Shown: positions 21,626 through 34,300 of the stretch, in pieces
Numbering within the stretch: position 1 is the first letter of the stretch
Layout of the letters: every line of letters starts with the position of its first letter
NCBI RefSeq assembly: GCF_008831285.2
Contig: NC_045146.1
Coordinates: 16,981,149-17,045,148, forward strand
Length of the DNA: 64,000 nt
From: Nymphaea colorata
Lineage: Eukaryota; Streptophyta; Magnoliopsida; Nymphaeales; Nymphaeaceae
Direction of reading: 5' to 3'
Notes under the pieces: model-generated
Seen by the model: the letters and a program-made list of their open reading frames with translations, nothing else
What the model was told of the DNA's origin: nothing
Databases searched by the model: none
Made by a program: the position numbers and the translations under genes

Positions 21626-23219
21626 TACCGCGAGCTGTCTGAAAGCTCCCATTTTTCAGTGTCTGAAGCTCCCGTTCCCCACGCTCTTGCCCTCGGCTCC
21701 TCTATTCATCACCGGTGGATTTTTCAGAAGCTCTCCCTATTCTGAGTTCTCCCTATCCTTCACCCGACTTCTCATTTTTTAGAACTTGGTGGACCGCTTG
21801 CCGTGCTCTCCACCACCACCACCGCCGCTGCTCCCCCAAACCTCAACTTTAGAGGCTCCCCATGAAGCCGCGAAAGGAAAAAACAGACGGCAATGAATAG
21901 AAAAATAAAGAACGCAGAATAGGGAGGGAGAGGTTGATGTACCTCAACTTGTTCGAAGACGACGGCTCAACTTGTTCGAAAGACCACGACGATAGCTAGA
22001 GGCAGAGCAGTGGCGGTGGAGGAGAGCACGGCAAGCAGTTGGGCGAGTGGTCGAAGAGGAACAAGAGTAACGAAGAAGCCGTAACGGGCAAAAAATTTAT
22101 CTCCGCAATAAAGTTGGACCCTTCAGGGTTCGACTTTTTTCCAAGGAAAAATTACCCTGGATCCAACTTTTCACCTGGGGGAAGTTAGCTGGGGGAAGTT
22201 CGCTGTGTTTGATAACACCGGTGTTCGATAACACCGGTTGAAATCATACACTTTTTTCATTTTTTTTTCCAGTGTTTCCCCCTGCCATCAAACGTGGCAA
22301 AATGTATCTAGTTTGACTCTAAATGGCAAAAGACACATTTATTGATGAGTTGGAAGGAGATGCATACACCAAAAAATGAAAAATTGAAGGTGTTCTGGCT
22401 CTACTAGATTTAAGCATTACCGATTACAGAGAGACCTGAAATTTGAAATATGAGAATTTCCTAGCGTTTTGGGGACGAGTACCAAGGGCGTCTGGTTGGC
22501 TTTTATGGTTTTGCACTAAGTAAAACAAATTCAACTATACTCAATTTAGTTAATTTCTTTAATATAATGTGTTAGGTAAATGAATTTTTTCTTTAGTAAT
22601 TCTAGAAAATTATATATGAGAAACTTATGTGTGGCCACAAAGCTATTTCCTGTTTCCTGTAAACTTTTACGAGGCAAGAAGGTGACCTTTTAGTGATTAA
22701 CAATTATTCTGACAAAAAAAAAAGATCTTTTTTATTAATACTGCAAAAACATGGGTTTGTTTTTAACACATAATTGATCATAATTAAGTTATTTAAATGG
22801 TCTTTTGGCAAATGAAACATTTTGTAAGTATTTCATGAATCTATTCCAAGATTGATATAGATTTATAGACAGTTAATTATAATATGCCATGAATCTGCAT
22901 CAATATTTAAGGTAGAATCATGAAAGACTCTTGTTCTAGCTACCAAACAATCCCTAAAGGTTCCAAAGAGTATGTAATGCATAATGAAAACTTGCTGGCT
23001 TCCACAACTAAATATGGAGATCGGTAATTCAACTTGTCATTTCTGATTTTTCTAATGGAACATGTATTTTGTAGGTGGCATTGGCAGCATTTACTTCTTA
23101 TGCTTATGCAACTCATCTTCAAATTTTTTCCTTGATAATCACGTCATATTTTCTAAAGTGAAAACATGTTCTTGAGTCATGCATCTTACAAACAACTGCT
23201 AGAAACACAATGGTTTTGA
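21626..23219. other. Spacer, no gene recognised
   Basis: The part from 21630 to 22150 is GC-richer with ctctcccaccaccacc-like tracts and no credible open frame. Near 22205-22290 there are further gtttgataacaccgg and catcaaacgtggc words of the inverted-repeat family. The rest is AT-rich and featureless. Confidence 0.45.
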
Positions 23220-23410
23220 GGGGTGAAACTAGGAATTTTTAGTCACAGAGCTTGATGTTTCAAAATTTTAGCAAGAGTGGAAATATAATTTTTCAATTTT
23301 TTTATAGATTAAACTAAAATTTTAAAAAATTACAGGTAAAATTTTGATTTTTTTTTTTTTTAAATTTGAGGGGAAGCCATGGTCCCTGCCGATCCCCTCA
23401 CCTCTGCTCC
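23220..23410. repeat. MITE-like AT-rich repeat, copy 2
   Basis: Matches the copies at 16560 and 24535: caaaattttagcaag.gtggaaat, a long T run, and a closing g-rich gaggggaagccatggtccct patch. Confidence 0.5.
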
Positions 23411-23779
23411 AGGAGCCCTATAAAGTACCATCCGTCTAGGCCCTTACTGTAGTCCACAAATCTGCCCTGAACTGTTGTGGAAGTATTTATTTGTTGGATT
23501 AGACCATGGAGTCATAACTCAAGATCACTGTTGCAGGGGTGAGGAACAATACTTAATGCCATCCATTTGCAACTTGGCAATTTATGAAAGCAGAAACAAA
23601 AGACTGCCATTAAAGGCGTGATGATATAGTGATTAGAGATTCTCACGCTAATTGACATAAGACTGCAAGTTAAGGATGTAAAATTGCAAATTAATGGCAA
23701 TGACAAAGCAAACGGAGCAATGAAAATAAAGAAGATTAGGGAAGATCTCAATAAACCAATCTTCGATTACTCGAAAATA

Positions 23780-24190
23780 AATAACGGTGGCGTTTAAGTA
23801 GGTTACCGAGGCCTGCTATACACATCTTAAATGTCGGCATCGAAGAATATCTTGCAGTGGCCACACAAGGTACGCTCTATAGTCACATGCAATTAAACGC
23901 GACCTTATCTTCCTTCAATCTCAAGAAATCTCTTCTAGCCAACTATAGAGACAAAATGTAATGTTTGCCAAGTATTATTCAAGTGATGTGGCTGACATTT
24001 TTCTTGATGTCGTTTTGATGCCTTTTAAAAATTGTTCACTTTCATTACAAGAGGCAATGATAAGGTACAAAAATTCATCTTGACGTCTGTTGTAGAAGAC
24101 ATCTCAGGAAAATCACGCCTAAGACAGTTGGAACCTGTGGGCGGGACACATACTACGGCCTCCATATTTTTCTTCACCCTCGTAAATGTG
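23780..24190 (+). repeat. Dispersed non-coding repeat, third copy of the 13.9/15.1-kb module
   Basis: It shares ggccacac, ctctatagt.acat, ttcttctagccaac-like, the gtaatgtttgccaagtatt block, tgtggctgacatttttcttg, the gttttgatgc block and cattacaagaggcaa with 15180-15480, in the same orientation. A shorter related piece lies at 46610-46800. Fragments of the same module sit upstream of LecRK-1, so these may be relics of LecRK flanks. Confidence 0.7.
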
Positions 24191-24534
24191 CAATCTGGTC
24201 TACCAATGTTTTATGCAAGAGACACATACTATCATTTTTGTTCTTGTTCCTGGACAGCTCACAAAGCGTTGAATCAACAGGTCCTACCTTAGGTTCACTG
24301 AATTTTCAAGCTCTCCATTTAAGTTGTCACTTGTTGTTTGAGTTCGAGCAAAAGACCAAATTTGCTGCAATAAACACATTGTTGGGATTTCATCTAATTT
24401 TGCTTTTCTTTTTCCAATTTTGATGCCAATCCCATTTTCCTGGCCATCCTCTAGCAGGTAGAAGATCATAGCAAACCGTCAAAATCAATGGCAACCACCG
24501 TTTTCATCCTACTCACTACTCAGGGCCAGTCAGT

Positions 24535-24750
24535 GTTTTATCAAGATCAGGAACGAAGCCAGAAAATTTTCATAAGGTGGATCAAGTCAAATTAAAGTTT
24601 TTAAATTTTGAATAGAGTCGAAATACAACTAAATTTTTTAAAAATTTACATATATTTTTTAAAAATAAATTTATATGTAAATTTTTTTTAAAAAAAAGAG
24701 GTGGGGTAGGCCCGTGCGGTCCCTACCTTGACTCCAGCCCTGGGCAAAAC
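24535..24750. repeat. MITE-like AT-rich repeat, copy 3
   Basis: It opens gaacgaagccagaaaatttt and closes ccttgactccagccctg, which are roughly inverted ends, around a T/A-rich core containing ttatatgtaaattttttt. It is the best preserved of the three copies. Confidence 0.55.
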
Positions 24751-26587
24751 AATTTATAAAATCTCGCTGGATCCTCTGGCTTATCACTGCCTTCATTTTC
24801 CATTTTTCCTTAACACAGCCAGAAAAGCCGGTTCACAGACAATCTTTCGTCATGCTTTTTTTCCCTGGCTATACTAAACGAATGAAAGTTCGGACCACCA
24901 AAAGTTGAAGTCATTCTAAATTTGCTTATTTGAACTCTATTAACGCATACTCTACGTAGCTAAAATTACTATAAAAGTGACTGCACACATTCCCCATGGT
25001 AGAGGGAAGGGAAATGCACCCAAAAGGCCAACTAGAGTTTTAGTCACATAGCTGGGTCTAAAAATGCAAGAATAGCGTTGTACACCATTGGGAGATGTGT
25101 CAATGCTTTTGCATCACTTTGACTACGAACTCGAATGAGATGCAACTCCAAATTTGATGGGCAGTTGACATGAAGAATTTATCAAAACTAGACAACAGAA
25201 AAGGTGCGTTGGGGATGCAACAGTACTGCCTAAAACAACAAACTCAAAATGTGGCAGATTCAATTTTTACTACCCTCATCCTTTTTCTTGCTCTCCATCT
25301 CAGAATATCTGAGTTCCAAATGATTTTTCTCAAGAATCTTTTGGCTACAAAGTTTCAGTGCAGAAACACTGAAAACTTTGTAAACCGAGATTTTGTCTTT
25401 TCCTTTTTTAAGCTCATTCTTAAGGCAAATCCCTTCCCCCACCCCCCCCCCCTTTTTTTTCTGGTTCTCCATCCAAATATCACAAAATTAAAATCCTTGA
25501 CTTTTTTTTTTAACTTTAACTTTCAAATCTAGTCTTTCAGAACTGAAGAGTGTGATAGTTGAAAACGAAAAGGAAAAGGATCATAGGCATGAATGGAAGG
25601 GAGCGTCTCTGTCGAAGCATCTACATCAAACGTCGGTGGCTTCTCACAGTAGATCAGCATTGTTGACTTGTCACCCATCTAACCATTGTTGAGTACTTCT
25701 CCCCTGAATTGCCAAGTTGCATTATGCATGTTCTAACCTAACAAGTAAAGGCTTTTTCAGACAACAATCAGGGAGATCGCTACAAGCTTATGACCAACAA
25801 GAAAGCGAATAATAAATTGTGTTTTTTCATACATTTTGATGAATTGCATGTTTCAAGAACATGTTTTTGTAGAATGTACGACGTAGAGCTGAGATTTAGA
25901 GCTGACCAGTGACATGATGCTAGAATTTGCTGTTATTTTTTTCCGCCTTCTTGCTGTTCCAAGTCTCTGATTTGAACCCAAAATCCTGTACAAAATTAGC
26001 ATTTTCAAATTTGAGCCCATATCACAAGACTCTTCTTGCCAAGCAGAGTAATTACTTACTAGAATCAGAAATACAGATCATGAGTCCTAGCAAAGCTGTC
26101 TGAAGAAAATTTATCATCTTAATGTCCATGAATTTTCAAGAGCGAGAAACATCATATACTTTAATGAGAAATAAGGTAGTGTGATGTCACCAGAATTTAA
26201 ATTACTAGTCAATATGGACAACTCCACTTGACGCTCAAATAAGTCGCTATATGCACAGTCTAGCAGCAAGAGAGAAAACAGAGCTACTGTGCAACCTAAT
26301 AGAGCATAACAGGTTTCGAGCAGCAGGAAGAAATGAGGTTTTCTTGCTTATGAGGTTCTGGTCATCAAGAAGAATTATTCAGAAGAAACAATAACATATC
26401 AAAGGGAATCAGACGTTTCAACAGATCATGAGTCCTAGCACAGCTTATGGAAAGAAATGAATAAAAAAAAGGGGTCAGTTCTCTTCAAATCGAATGATCT
26501 TCACACCGATAATTGTTTTGAGCTACCGAGGAAGAGATGAAGATCGGTGTGGCTCTGGATACCATCCACGAAAACAGAACGAATATT
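24751..26587. other. Spacer within left arm, no gene recognised
   Basis: Contains anchors shared with the right arm (25375-25740, 26070-26240) and a poly-C/poly-T stretch at 25433-25460. No coding signal was found. Confidence 0.5.
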
Positions 26588-26896
26588 AACCTGACCCACT
26601 CCTGAGCTCGAGCCCCTGGTTCGGCGAATCTCAACCCGCCTCCTAGCAATTTCAGCTTCAACCTCAAAAAGGCTAGGAACCAGGACAATCATCTCATTAA
26701 TAGCCTCCTTTTATAAGCCATTGAAGATCCCTCACAATATTCGATACGTGACTAAATTTCTGGGGTGTTACAATCCACCCCCTTAAGGCACACGCGTCCG
26801 CGCGTGTGGAACCCTAGGCTAGGAACCAGGACAATCATCTCATTAATAGCCTCCCTTTATAAGCCCTTGAGGATCCCTCAAATTTCTGGGGTGTTA
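26588..26896 (-). mobile_element. Broken copy of the TRIM element found at 51601-52057
   Basis: 26588-26772 matches a whole LTR (cctgacccactc ... ggggtgttaca). 26773-26818 is the short interior starting with the reverse-complemented polypurine tract (atccaccccctt). 26819-26896 is a second LTR lacking its first half. A degenerate primer-site remnant, gctctggatacca at about 26551, lies left of the first LTR, suggesting that a further LTR once lay there. Confidence 0.8.
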
Positions 26897-26904
26897 GTGT
26901 GTGT

Positions 26905-27300
26905 TGTGCACATGTAGCCCCAAATTTGTCGACACAAAAGAGGCACCATAAAAAAAACCCAAGTCCATTGCATGCCCGGAGAGAGACATGGAGAGAGACG
27001 CTAAAGGCAGCAAGAGAAAGAAAGAGAGATGAGAATAAAGACCTCACTGAGACTAAAAGATGAGGGTTTCCCCTCATCTGATTTTCGCTTGATCGTTGAA
27101 GTTTGTGATGTGAGTTTGATCGTTCTGTTTTTCCGATGTGGTGGACTCTTTGATGCATGCAATTTGTGAGACCTCACGAGGTTCTTTTCTGATTGTTTTT
27201 TTTTTTTCAACGATTTTAATCGAGGCATGGCATTGCGGTTTTCTTTTCAATACTTGCAGGGAGGTCTCTTGTATCTTCTCTGGTGAACTCAAAGGTTGGC
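26905..27300. repeat. Conserved non-repetitive block, inverted partner at 48690-49080
   Basis: About 390 bp aligns in reverse complement to the right arm: gcaccat/gtgcccc, gagagagacatggagagagac, tcatctgattttcgc, ttgtgagacctcacgagg-like and tcttctctggtgaa. It is one of the best conserved non-LecRK anchors. The right copy, read plus, ends in a gaactacag/gtaagg junction that looks like an exon end, so it may derive from an old first exon or leader. Confidence 0.6.
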
Positions 27301-29570
27301 AATAAAAGGATAGAACGCTTTACTGAGAGGAGGCACCAGTTGTTTCTGCAATCTAATTTCTTCTCCTTGTACCTGGGTAAATGGCTTTCTCTCTACTTGA
27401 AACATAATTTCTTGCAGTTCTAGAAGCTGCAATTGTGTTTTGTATGAATTGCTGCCCCCAGCTGCCCCTGCATACTATCCTAGTTGTATAAACTGCTGTC
27501 TATGTTCCTTCCCTCCCCTTGATGTTTCTACTTCCTTTTTTCTTCGCCTTTTGAAGAAAGTTTCATTTTAGGTGGGGAATCCAATTAAAACTGTACAGGT
27601 GCTCTTCATGAAGTATAGTTCCTGATAATTTGCTTTGTCACTAGAAAATAAAGAAGAGGAACACTGGTCACATTCCAAAAAATACTTCAAAGGTTTTATC
27701 TGCTACTACAATAGAGTTGGTGAATAAGGTAGAGAAGAGTAAATAGTGGGCGGTCAGTACCTAATCAGTCGGCGTGATTCGTTATTAACCATTCACGTCC
27801 AATGCATTTTCCATAGCTTCAGCTGGTAGTTACTATCAAGCAACATGTAAACCAAGCAAAAAAATCCTTTCGGTCTCAAGCATGTCATGCCTGGGGTTTA
27901 GGATGTTTGAGTTAGACGACTAAAAATTAAATCCTGTAAAATGTGAACAACGATTATGAACATTAGTTACTTTGTAAACAAAAATATCTAAATAATCTCC
28001 AAGACGGATTGAATTTAACAAGATAACAACCTTCCTATTCATTCTTATAGAAGTCTGATGAAGTGAGGGCTTCAAAAAGGTCTGGTCTCCTTGAAGCAAC
28101 AGATTCTCAGCTTCATAGTTTTTCTGGTCTGGGCACACCAAAAGCAGCATTACCAACTAAACTTCCATTAAGGAGCCTAGGCACAGTGAACCCATCTGTC
28201 TTTCTTTTTGCATCTTCACACGGCAATAGAGATATGAACATGATTGTGCCTTCGACGGCCCTGAGGCTTTTGTTTTATATGTAACACCAAGCTCATGCCT
28301 TGACCTTGTGACCAAGAATGATAGTTCTGGTGAGAGAATGACAGTGAATGCAATTGAAGGAGGAGACCAATCCAAAAGAATTTATGCCTGCAGATCAAGT
28401 GTCACGCTTACCACAGTTTACAACTCAAAGGAGTAACACACCATAGCATGATAGTGACCACGTACGAGATTCAAACCCTGGCCCCTTGAGTGCGAGCTGC
28501 CTTATATAGCTCAGTTGTGCTGTGTCCTTTAAAAAAGGTCCTTTACTTGCAGCAGACAATCTCGGCGATCTCAGTAGTTCTAGCTGGTTCAATCTCAAAG
28601 CGCACAACCGCAGACATGCTTAGGAGCCGACTGACTTTTCAATACCGCGAGGTCATCTTTAACTGCACAAATGGTTCTGTTCTCAGCTCTAGAGAACATC
28701 AATGCATCATCTGCAAAGGATAGAAAGCTGTGGCATATCATATGTTAATCAGTTCAAGAACGCCAACATATAACAATATGGAAAGGGAAGTTTCGCGGAC
28801 ACCAACATACAAAAGAGAGACTAAATCTATGGGATTGGACAATTATTTCAAAGTCAGGAAGCGCGTGCGCCCAAAGTAGAGAACTTCAAATTCCAGAACT
28901 TTCGAAGAAGCTGGATTCACGGTTAGTCAGTATTTTTCAAAAGCATCTGAGTTTTTTTTTCAAACTTTTTTAGAGTGCACAATAAGAAAGAAAATTTTAC
29001 TGAAGTTTCGCCGGCTACTAGGTCCCAAACTAATTAATTAATCACCCAGTTAGTTATATGTCCGGGCCCATGTAGAAAATGGCCCTTATGGAGGAAGATA
29101 TAAAAAAAGGTCTTCTTAAGAGCACATGACTTGACTAATTTTCACATCTATGTGGATGAGGGCAGGTATGAACTCGTAGTACAGGACAAAGGTCCTGTTC
29201 ACGATTTCCAACTGCATGCTCTACGCGAGATTCTCATAAGATGTCCTTTTACAAAAAACCTCAGCTGAGCAAAACTTGCCAAGGACATTATTCCGTCTCT
29301 CTAGATAAGATACTTTTAGAGGTTGAAAGAGGCATGGGACGATTATACATGCTATTTTTGGATTCAACAGTCAGACTTTGGACTTCATCAAACTAATTAT
29401 GTTTAATAAAGAAAGCAAGGTTTAAGATATATATTTCAGAAAAATATGTTCTAAAAGCTCTTCATCTCACCAAGAAAAACCGGAAATGGTGAAAGATGGA
29501 TATGAAGAAGAAATAATGGTCTAAATTCCGCTGATTGACAAAGTGACCAAATAAATATGAAGAAGAAATA
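27301..29570. other. Spacer within left arm, LecRK-2 distal upstream region
   Basis: Carries the anchors 28500-28600, 28735-29335 and 29341-29535 shared with LecRK-3's upstream region. A 22-bp direct repeat (29500-29521 and 29555-29576) sits immediately before the LINE. No coding sequence was recognised. Confidence 0.55.
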
Positions 29571-31330
29571 ATGGTCCGCACGCGTCAATCAAAGAATTGG
29601 GCTCTCTGCCGCCAAGTGGTGACCTGCATCCACCACCATCTTTTAAAATATCAGAAACCTCACTCAATCTCGGTCATGCTTTGTCGTGCGGCTATCGGTT
29701 TTCTTTGCTCGCCTGAGGGGGTTCGTCAAGCGCAGGCTTTGTCTTTCAGTTGGCAGTCTACTATCTTCAATTGCGTTTTCGCCGGCACACTTCAGCTGAA
29801 AGATGCTCGCGGGCTCCTCCAGGCCTTCCTCCCACCAGCGCGTTGTTGTTTTCTCCTTCTGCAGATGGGTGACTGTTCCTTGCGGCCGAGGCTCCCCAAG
29901 GTGGTCTCCGTTGGTAGGCCAGCCCCATCACCGTGGTGTGTCCCCTCTTCTCGGCGTGCTTCCAGGCTTCGTCACCTTCTCCGGTCTGTTGCTTCTATCC
30001 GAGTCAGATGGGGCCAGTGGCGGTGTCAGAGGTGTGCTTCCTTGAACGGCCGCCGGGCCGTCACGTGTTCTCGATGTCGCTTTCCTGCTTGTCAGAATGA
30101 TCGTCGCCTTTTTGCGCGACGACATGGTTTTGCAGCGGTCACTGCTTCCTTCTGGGTCCAGGTTCCTCTGCAAGTTGTTCAGCGGTCACCTTCTTTGGGC
30201 GAGAGCTCTATGTTCTTTGGCTCTATCAGACTTCCTTGGCCTGGGCCTACTTGTCCTGGAACGCGGGGTCCTCCTTTTTCGGTACAGGTTCCGCAGGTTT
30301 TCCGGCCAGGTGATCCGCCGCACCAGTGCTCTTCGGTGGTAGAGCTGCCGCCTTCTCAGCTTCCGCCCTTGCTTCCCTCACCGTGGGCGCCTGCCTCTCC
30401 TCAGCGAAGGAGTCTAGCCTGCTCTCTGCCACGCTCCTCTGAGGTACCCTGCTCGCCCTTTCCTTTTCCTGCTTTGCGAGCTGGGGCTCCACGCGAGTCC
30501 ACCTCGGGCTGCCCCGACCCGTTGCGAGTTGCTGCTAAGTCTGACCTTGGCGACGTCCAGTTGTCTGCACCGTCTCTTTCGGTTGCCCGCCCGTCGGCAG
30601 AGGGTCTTTCCCTTGAGGCTGCTGTTGTTGCTCGCTCTCGTCTGACTGCGGCCTGCGTTGTCTTGGCCTCTGGAGTCTCGGCACCCCCAGTAAGTCATTC
30701 TCCCTCTGTTGCCTATACGTTGCTCTTTACCTTGGTTACTGGCCCCCTATGCCCCCCCTTACACCCAGGACCTCCTCCTTTGCCTATCTGCCTTGGGTTT
30801 TTTCTGTTTCTTTTGACGGTAGCTTTAGCTCTTACTGGCCTTCCCTGCATATTCTGCTCCCTAGACTCAGTCGCTGCTCGACTCTAAACCCCACCTACCT
30901 GCCCCTCCCACCGGTTAGCCCTGCCCTCTCCCGCATCCCTTATGTTGGCTCTTTTTCCCCTGCCCTGCGGTCTGAGTCTGAGTTCACCTCTGCCCCCTCG
31001 TCCTCCCCTGTTCAGTTGTCTAGCCCCACCACGAGTCCTATGGGTCGTCACTCCCAGCCCGATAGGTTGCCACCTGTTGCCCCCTTGTTGGATGCTGAGT
31101 TGGGCATCTCCCTCCCGGATGCGCTTGACGCTCTTAAGGTCTCTCTTCCGCCTGAGCAACTTGATTTGTTGCGGTCCTCTTTTGCTGCCGCTGTGGTACC
31201 GGTCTCCCGCTCCAGCCTGGCCAGGTTGCGGCGGGAATTGCGTAGGATTGGGGCTTCTGCAGCCTCCGTCCTCCCTCCTGGTGCCGCCAGGGCGGCCAGA
31301 CGTTCGTCGCTTCACGTGGTTTCCCCATGA
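29571..31330 (+). pseudogene. LINE ORF1 (nucleic-acid-binding protein), frameshifted
   Basis: ORF1 proteins of plant LINEs bind RNA and form the particle with ORF2. The first frame (29571-30887) contains a Cys cluster, WRCQRCASLNGRRAVTCSRC, near 30022, reminiscent of the usual CCHC knuckles but imperfect, then a Pro/Ser-rich region. A second frame, open from 30617 and with an ATG at 30749, runs to 31330. It has a convincing helical C-terminal part (LDAELGISLPDALDALKVSL ... LARLRRELRRIG). Joining them needs a frame change between about 30617 and 30887. The stop codon overlaps the ORF2 start as ATGA. The N-terminal boundary is uncertain. Confidence 0.55.
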
Positions 31331-34300
31331 GGGTTGCATGTTGGAATGTGCGAGGCCTCAGTGCCCGTTATCGGCGTAGGTATCTCTCTTCTTGGATCCG
31401 TCAGCATGGGCCTTCGGTGCTTATTGTGGTTGAGACCAAGATGTCTGTCATCTCTCACGCTTGTGTTCGTACTTTGTTGCGCCAACCGTCCTTTGGGTTC
31501 CTTCCAGCTTGAGGAGCAGCGGGCGGCATCCTGCTGGCTTGGTCTCCACCCCTTACAGGGGCTATTGTGCATGTCGGAAGGTACTCTATCTCTGCTTCTC
31601 TCAGCGGATTTTGGCCTAATGGTCCGGTCCTGGTTACAGCGGTTTATGGCCCTTGCGTTGGGGCTTTGCGTGGGCAGCTGTGGGCTGAGCTGCATCAAGT
31701 TCGCCAGCTTGCAGCTTCCCCTTGGTTTCTGGCAGGGGACTTCAACTGTTTGCTTAGCCCTGCTGACTCATCCTCCCCTGTCACTTCTGGCCCGTCTATG
31801 TCTGCTTTTCGATCTTTCGTTGATGAGTTTGGTCTTTTTGACGTGCCTTCGACTAACGGTACGTTTACTTGGCCTAATAATAGGAACCCTCCGATCCTTC
31901 GTAGGTTGGACCGTATCTTCCTCTCGCCTGAGTTGTTCTCTGCTTTTCCTTCATCCTCCTTGGTTCTTGGCCCGAGGCACCTGTCTGATCATGCTCCGCT
32001 GCTCTTTTCCCTTCTTCGGGGTAGAGCTGGTACCGGGCACGCCAGGTTTCGTTTTGAGATCTGGTGGCTCCGTGATGAATCCTTTGTAGCTACCGTCCCT
32101 AATTGGTGGGCTCGTGCAGTCAATGGTAGGTGGGCAGCTTTCAGGCTCTCGCGGAAGTTGCACTCCATCAGGAGGGAGGCGCTCGCCTGGAAGCGCATTT
32201 TCTGGAGCAGCAAATTTTCGGAAGTGGCCGTTTGGGATGAGGAGATCATGTCCCTTCAGGCCTCTGATAATATTTCTGCGGATCAGTCTTCCCGTCTCCT
32301 TTGTCTGCAGTGTCTTGCCCAAGAGTGGCGCATGAGGGAGTCTATCCATTGGCAGCAACGCTCTAGGTTGGGTTGGCTCGCGCATGGGGACCAGAACTCT
32401 AGATTCTTCCACTTGGCCGCCTCTCAGAGGCGCCGTCAGACGTTGCTCCAGGCCATGGGTATCGGGGGCAGGATTTTTCTTGGTGATGACATCCTCCCGG
32501 CCCTGAGCGCTCATTTCAAGGATTTCTACTCTAAACCTCTTCGCTTCCGTGCCACGCTGCCGGATTTTCACCTCTCCTCTCTCTCTGTCTCTTGTGCGAT
32601 CGCTCTTGAGCGGCCCTTCCAACACCAAGAGATCAAGAACGCGGTCTGGGCCCTTGGCTCGGGTAAGGCGCCTGACATTGATGGTTTCCCAGTCGAATTT
32701 TTTCGTACTTTTTGGGAGGTTTGTAGCGCGGATGTGTTTGCGTTTTGTGATGAGTTCGCCTCCTATTCTGTTTTCCTCAAGGAATTCAATCAAGCTACCT
32801 GCGTCCTGGTGCCTAAGCGCCCTAACCCTACGGACGTCACCCACTTTCGCCCGATCTCCATCCTTGGCACGCCGTACAAGATTATTGCTAAGTTGCTCTC
32901 TATGCGGCTTGCACCAGTCATGCCTTCGGTCATTAACCTCTTCCAGGTTGCTTTCGTCAAGGGTCGGCGTCTGCAGGATGCGGTTGTCCTAGCCAATGAG
33001 GTTGTTCACTCCCTTTACTGTCTGCGGCTACCTTCATTCATCCTGAAGTTGGACATCTCTAAGGCTTTTGACTCGGTTAGTTGGGAGTTCCTTTCTGACC
33101 TCCTCACCCGTCTTGCGTTTGGTCCTTCGTTTAGGCAGTGGATCATGTCGCTTGTCACTGGGGCCCAGCTTGCGGTCTCCTTCAATGGGAAGTGTGGTGA
33201 TTTCTTCTGTCTCGAGCGTGGCCTCCGTCAAGGTTGCCCGTTATCTCCCTTGCTTTTCAACTTGGTTGCTGAGAGCTTTTCTGCGCTTTTCCATCACGCA
33301 ACGGTCGTTGGCTTCCTCACACCCCATTCGCTCCCCCACTTACCGTCCTTCTCCACCCTTCAGTATGCTGATGATTTTCTTCTGTTCGGCAGTGCTTCTC
33401 GCCAGCAGGTTGTGAGAACTTGGCTCATCCTTCGGGTCTTTGAGCTCATGTCAGGTCTTTCTATCAATTCCGCCAAATGTCACATCTCCTTCATTCACGC
33501 GGATCCGGCCACGGTACTTCTCGCGAAAGCTTGCTTTGGGTGTAAGGCTACTAGTCTGCCCATGGACTATCTGGGGCTTCAGATTACGTTGTCGCCTCCC
33601 GCTCCTTCTTTTTGGGATGGGGTGGAGCAGAAGCTTACGGATCGCCTTCAGTGTTGGCAGGGAAAGCTGCTTTCTCTTCCAGGTCGGATTACTTTGGCTA
33701 AGCACTGCCTCGCGTCGGTTCCTCTCCATGCTTTGTCTGTCTTTCGGCCTCCTGTGGCTGTCTTGCGTAGGTTTGATAAGCTTATTCGTAAGCTTGTTTG
33801 GGATGGTGATCGACCTTCAGATCGCCTAGCGCATTGGGATGTGGTTGCCTTTCCGCGTCTTCTTGGTGGTGCTGGGGTTACCAACCTTAGTCGGGCTTGT
33901 GAGTCTTCCCTGTGTTCTTGGTGGTGGCGGTTAGCTACTGAACATTCTCCCATCACCCAGTTCATTAGTTCAAAATTCGACCTGCCTTCCCCTAGCGTCT
34001 GGCATAGTTCTATATCTCACATCTCCCCTTCCCAGTTTTGGTCCGACATGCTTTCTGTCCTTCCTCTTTTCCTCCGCCTTGCTGACCTCTCATCGTTCAC
34101 GTCCCCATCCTGGCCCCTTTCACCTACCCGTGAGTTCACTTTTTCTTCTTGCTACCTGGCCTCCTTTGGTCCCTCTGTCGCGTCACTCCCCCCCCGGTCT
34201 CTTTGGTCTCCTGGCCCATCTCCTCGAGCCATTGCTTTTGTCTGGCTTCTTCTGACTGGCCATATCAACACTTTTGATCACCTACAGCGCCTTGGCATCA

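Noticed and set aside
28500-28600. tagctcagttg ... ggttcaatctc as a SINE head
   Set aside because: The box spacing, about 75 nt, is too long and the segment is explained as an anchor of the inverted duplication.
29500-29576. 22-bp direct repeat before the LINE as its target-site duplication
   Set aside because: Both copies lie on the same side of the LINE, and nothing similar is present after 34800.
30247-33231. Long open frames antisense to the LINE (for example 31951-32844 minus)
   Set aside because: They are GC-driven shadows of ORF1/ORF2. The sense frames carry the recognisable motifs and the antisense products show no domain.
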